Below, one piece after another: positions 31,094 to 31,874 of a DNA stretch of 31,874 nt. The translations under genes were made by a program, and so were the position numbers. How positions within the stretch are numbered: position 1 is the stretch's first letter; each line of letters opens with the position of its first letter. The stretch is from the NCBI GenBank assembly GCA_900556465.1, contig USPK01000013.1, positions 1 through 31,874 of the forward strand, written 5' to 3'. Source of the DNA: an uncultured Prevotella sp. (GTDB taxonomy: Bacteria > Bacteroidota > Bacteroidia > Bacteroidales > Bacteroidaceae). The notes beneath the pieces were generated by a model. That model searched no databases, was not told the origin of the DNA, and was given only the letters and a program-made list of their open reading frames with translations.

Positions 31094-31874
31094 TCAGCGC
31101 AACTTCCAGCGCAGGCCGGCCTGGAGGCTGAAGCGGAAGGGCTGGTCGTGGTAGGGCGTGGGGACGGAGCTGCCGTCGGGCAGCGCGTACATGAGGCCTG
31201 GTTCGACGAAGAGGCCGGCGCGTTGCCCGAGCCGCAGTTCCAGGCCGGCGGCCACCGTGAATGCGCCCTGCCACAGGCCGCGGCCGCTGTGCGTGGTGAC
31301 GGCTTCGCCCGTGCGTGCCTGTTCCACGACGTATTCCGTCTGTTGCTCGGCCCCGATGCTGACGGCGATGCGCGCCTCGCCGCTGGCGTAGAAGTCGGCC
31401 CACGAGGTGCGCGCGAAGGTGTAGCCGATGCGTAGCGGCAGGCCTATGTAGTGCAGATGCTGGCGCGTGTGGTAGTAAGCCTCGGTGCTTCCGCCTTCGA
31501 TGTCGGTCGTGGTCCGTGTGTAGCTGATGCCGCTGCCGATGGTCAGTCGCTCGGTCAGGGGGAAGTCCACGCCGAGGGTGAGCTGCAGGGGCAGGCGGTG
31601 GCGGATGCGGCTCTCGGAGGGCTGGCGCAGGTTGTGGGCCAGCAGGGCGCTGGCGCCGGGCGTGTTTTCCGCGCCGAGGGCGCTGGGCGAGAGGAGGGCG
31701 GCCGGCGCGGCGACGTAGCCGTCGTGGCGTTCGGTGGCCGCGGGGCCGCCGCTTACGGCTACGCTGAGCTGCGGCCGGGAGTGGCCGGCGCGTTCGTCGG
31801 CCGGGAGCCGGGCGCTGGCCAGGGCTTGCCGCCGGCCGCCGCGCAGGGCGGCCCGTTGGCGGGGGGCAGGCCGT
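31094..31874 (-). CDS. Outer-membrane beta-barrel protein, 3' part, cut by the window edge
   Basis: The frame is open from the stop at 31094 to the right edge of the window (260 codons); there is no in-frame ATG in the visible part, only a GTG at 31570 that lies inside the conserved-looking sequence, so the start is outside. The visible protein has amphipathic strands and turns: LPLQLTLGVDFPLTERLTIG, then SGISYTRTTTDIEGG, LRIGYTFARTSWADFYASG, AAGLELRLGQRAGLFVEPG, and a terminal FRFSLQAGLRWKLR ending like other Bacteroidota barrels (PorT/OmpW-like fold). The part nearest the edge is Arg/Ala/Pro-rich and could be a linker after an N-terminal domain. It ends about 60 bases before the 21-bp repeat array. 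Confidence 0.8.
   Translation of the reverse strand, partial: RPAPRQRAALRGGRRQALASARLPADERAGHSRPQLSVAVSGGPAATERHDGYVAAPAALLSPSALGAENTPGASALLAHNLRQPSESRIRHRLPLQLTLGVDFPLTERLTIGSGISYTRTTTDIEGGSTEAYYHTRQHLHYIGLPLRIGYTFARTSWADFYASGEARIAVSIGAEQQTEYVVEQARTGEAVTTHSGRGLWQGAFTVAAGLELRLGQRAGLFVEPGLMYALPDGSSVPTPYHDQPFRFSLQAGLRWKLR

Overview
The window looks like a chromosomal core segment of a high-GC member of the order Bacteroidales (phylum Bacteroidota). I infer this from gene content: a long-form NusB next to YajC, a YbbR-domain protein and CoaE; a PUR/DUF3276 protein; a DUF5606 protein; L25 followed by Pth and an S4-domain protein; and CoaX followed by an outer-membrane barrel, LptC and a PpiD/SurA-like isomerase. 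Several intergenic regions also carry boxes matching the Bacteroidota promoter consensus (TTTG, about 20 bases, TAnnTTTG). I cannot place the genus. No tRNA, rRNA, CRISPR array, transposase, integrase or phage gene is visible.

Layout, left to right. (1) 148-5423, minus strand: a lipoprotein with beta-propeller-like repeats and one c-type haem motif, its membrane-protein partner (probably DUF6057), and a secreted CotH-family protein with a T9SS-like C-terminal tail. (2) 5424-5862: a gene-free stretch with a promoter, a 21-bp-period GC-rich repeat array and a terminator hairpin. (3) 5863-7836, minus: a secreted metallophosphoesterase with a LamG-like C-terminal domain. (4) 7944-10179, minus: an information-processing operon read as rplY, pth, S4-domain protein, proline-rich membrane protein. 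(5) 10351-10779, minus: PUR-family protein, ending in a terminator that overlaps the rplY promoter. (6) 10963-14025, plus: nusB, yajC, then a strong terminator, then ybbR-like and coaE. (7) 14118-19641, plus: DUF5606 protein, terminator, a conserved hypothetical, and a 1446-residue secreted papain-like/LamG/PKD protein. (8) 19758-31874, minus: HAD phosphatase, pgi, mfd, PpiD-like isomerase, lptC, outer-membrane barrel, coaX, a second copy of the 21-bp repeat, and the 3' part of another outer-membrane barrel gene cut by the window edge.

Most genes are housekeeping: ribosome maintenance (L25, Pth, S4 protein), transcription (NusB, Mfd), CoA synthesis (CoaE and CoaX, the last and first steps, in separate clusters), glycolysis (Pgi), and envelope biogenesis (YajC, LptC, PpiD-like, barrels). 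The accessory part is a set of large secreted or surface proteins with LamG, PKD, CotH and haem-motif modules.

I did not find a clear new defence or mobile system. The points most worth a second look are the two related 21-bp intergenic repeat arrays, the haem-motif lipoprotein and its membrane partner, the papain-like protein with an unusual active-site spacing, and several compact terminator/promoter arrangements.
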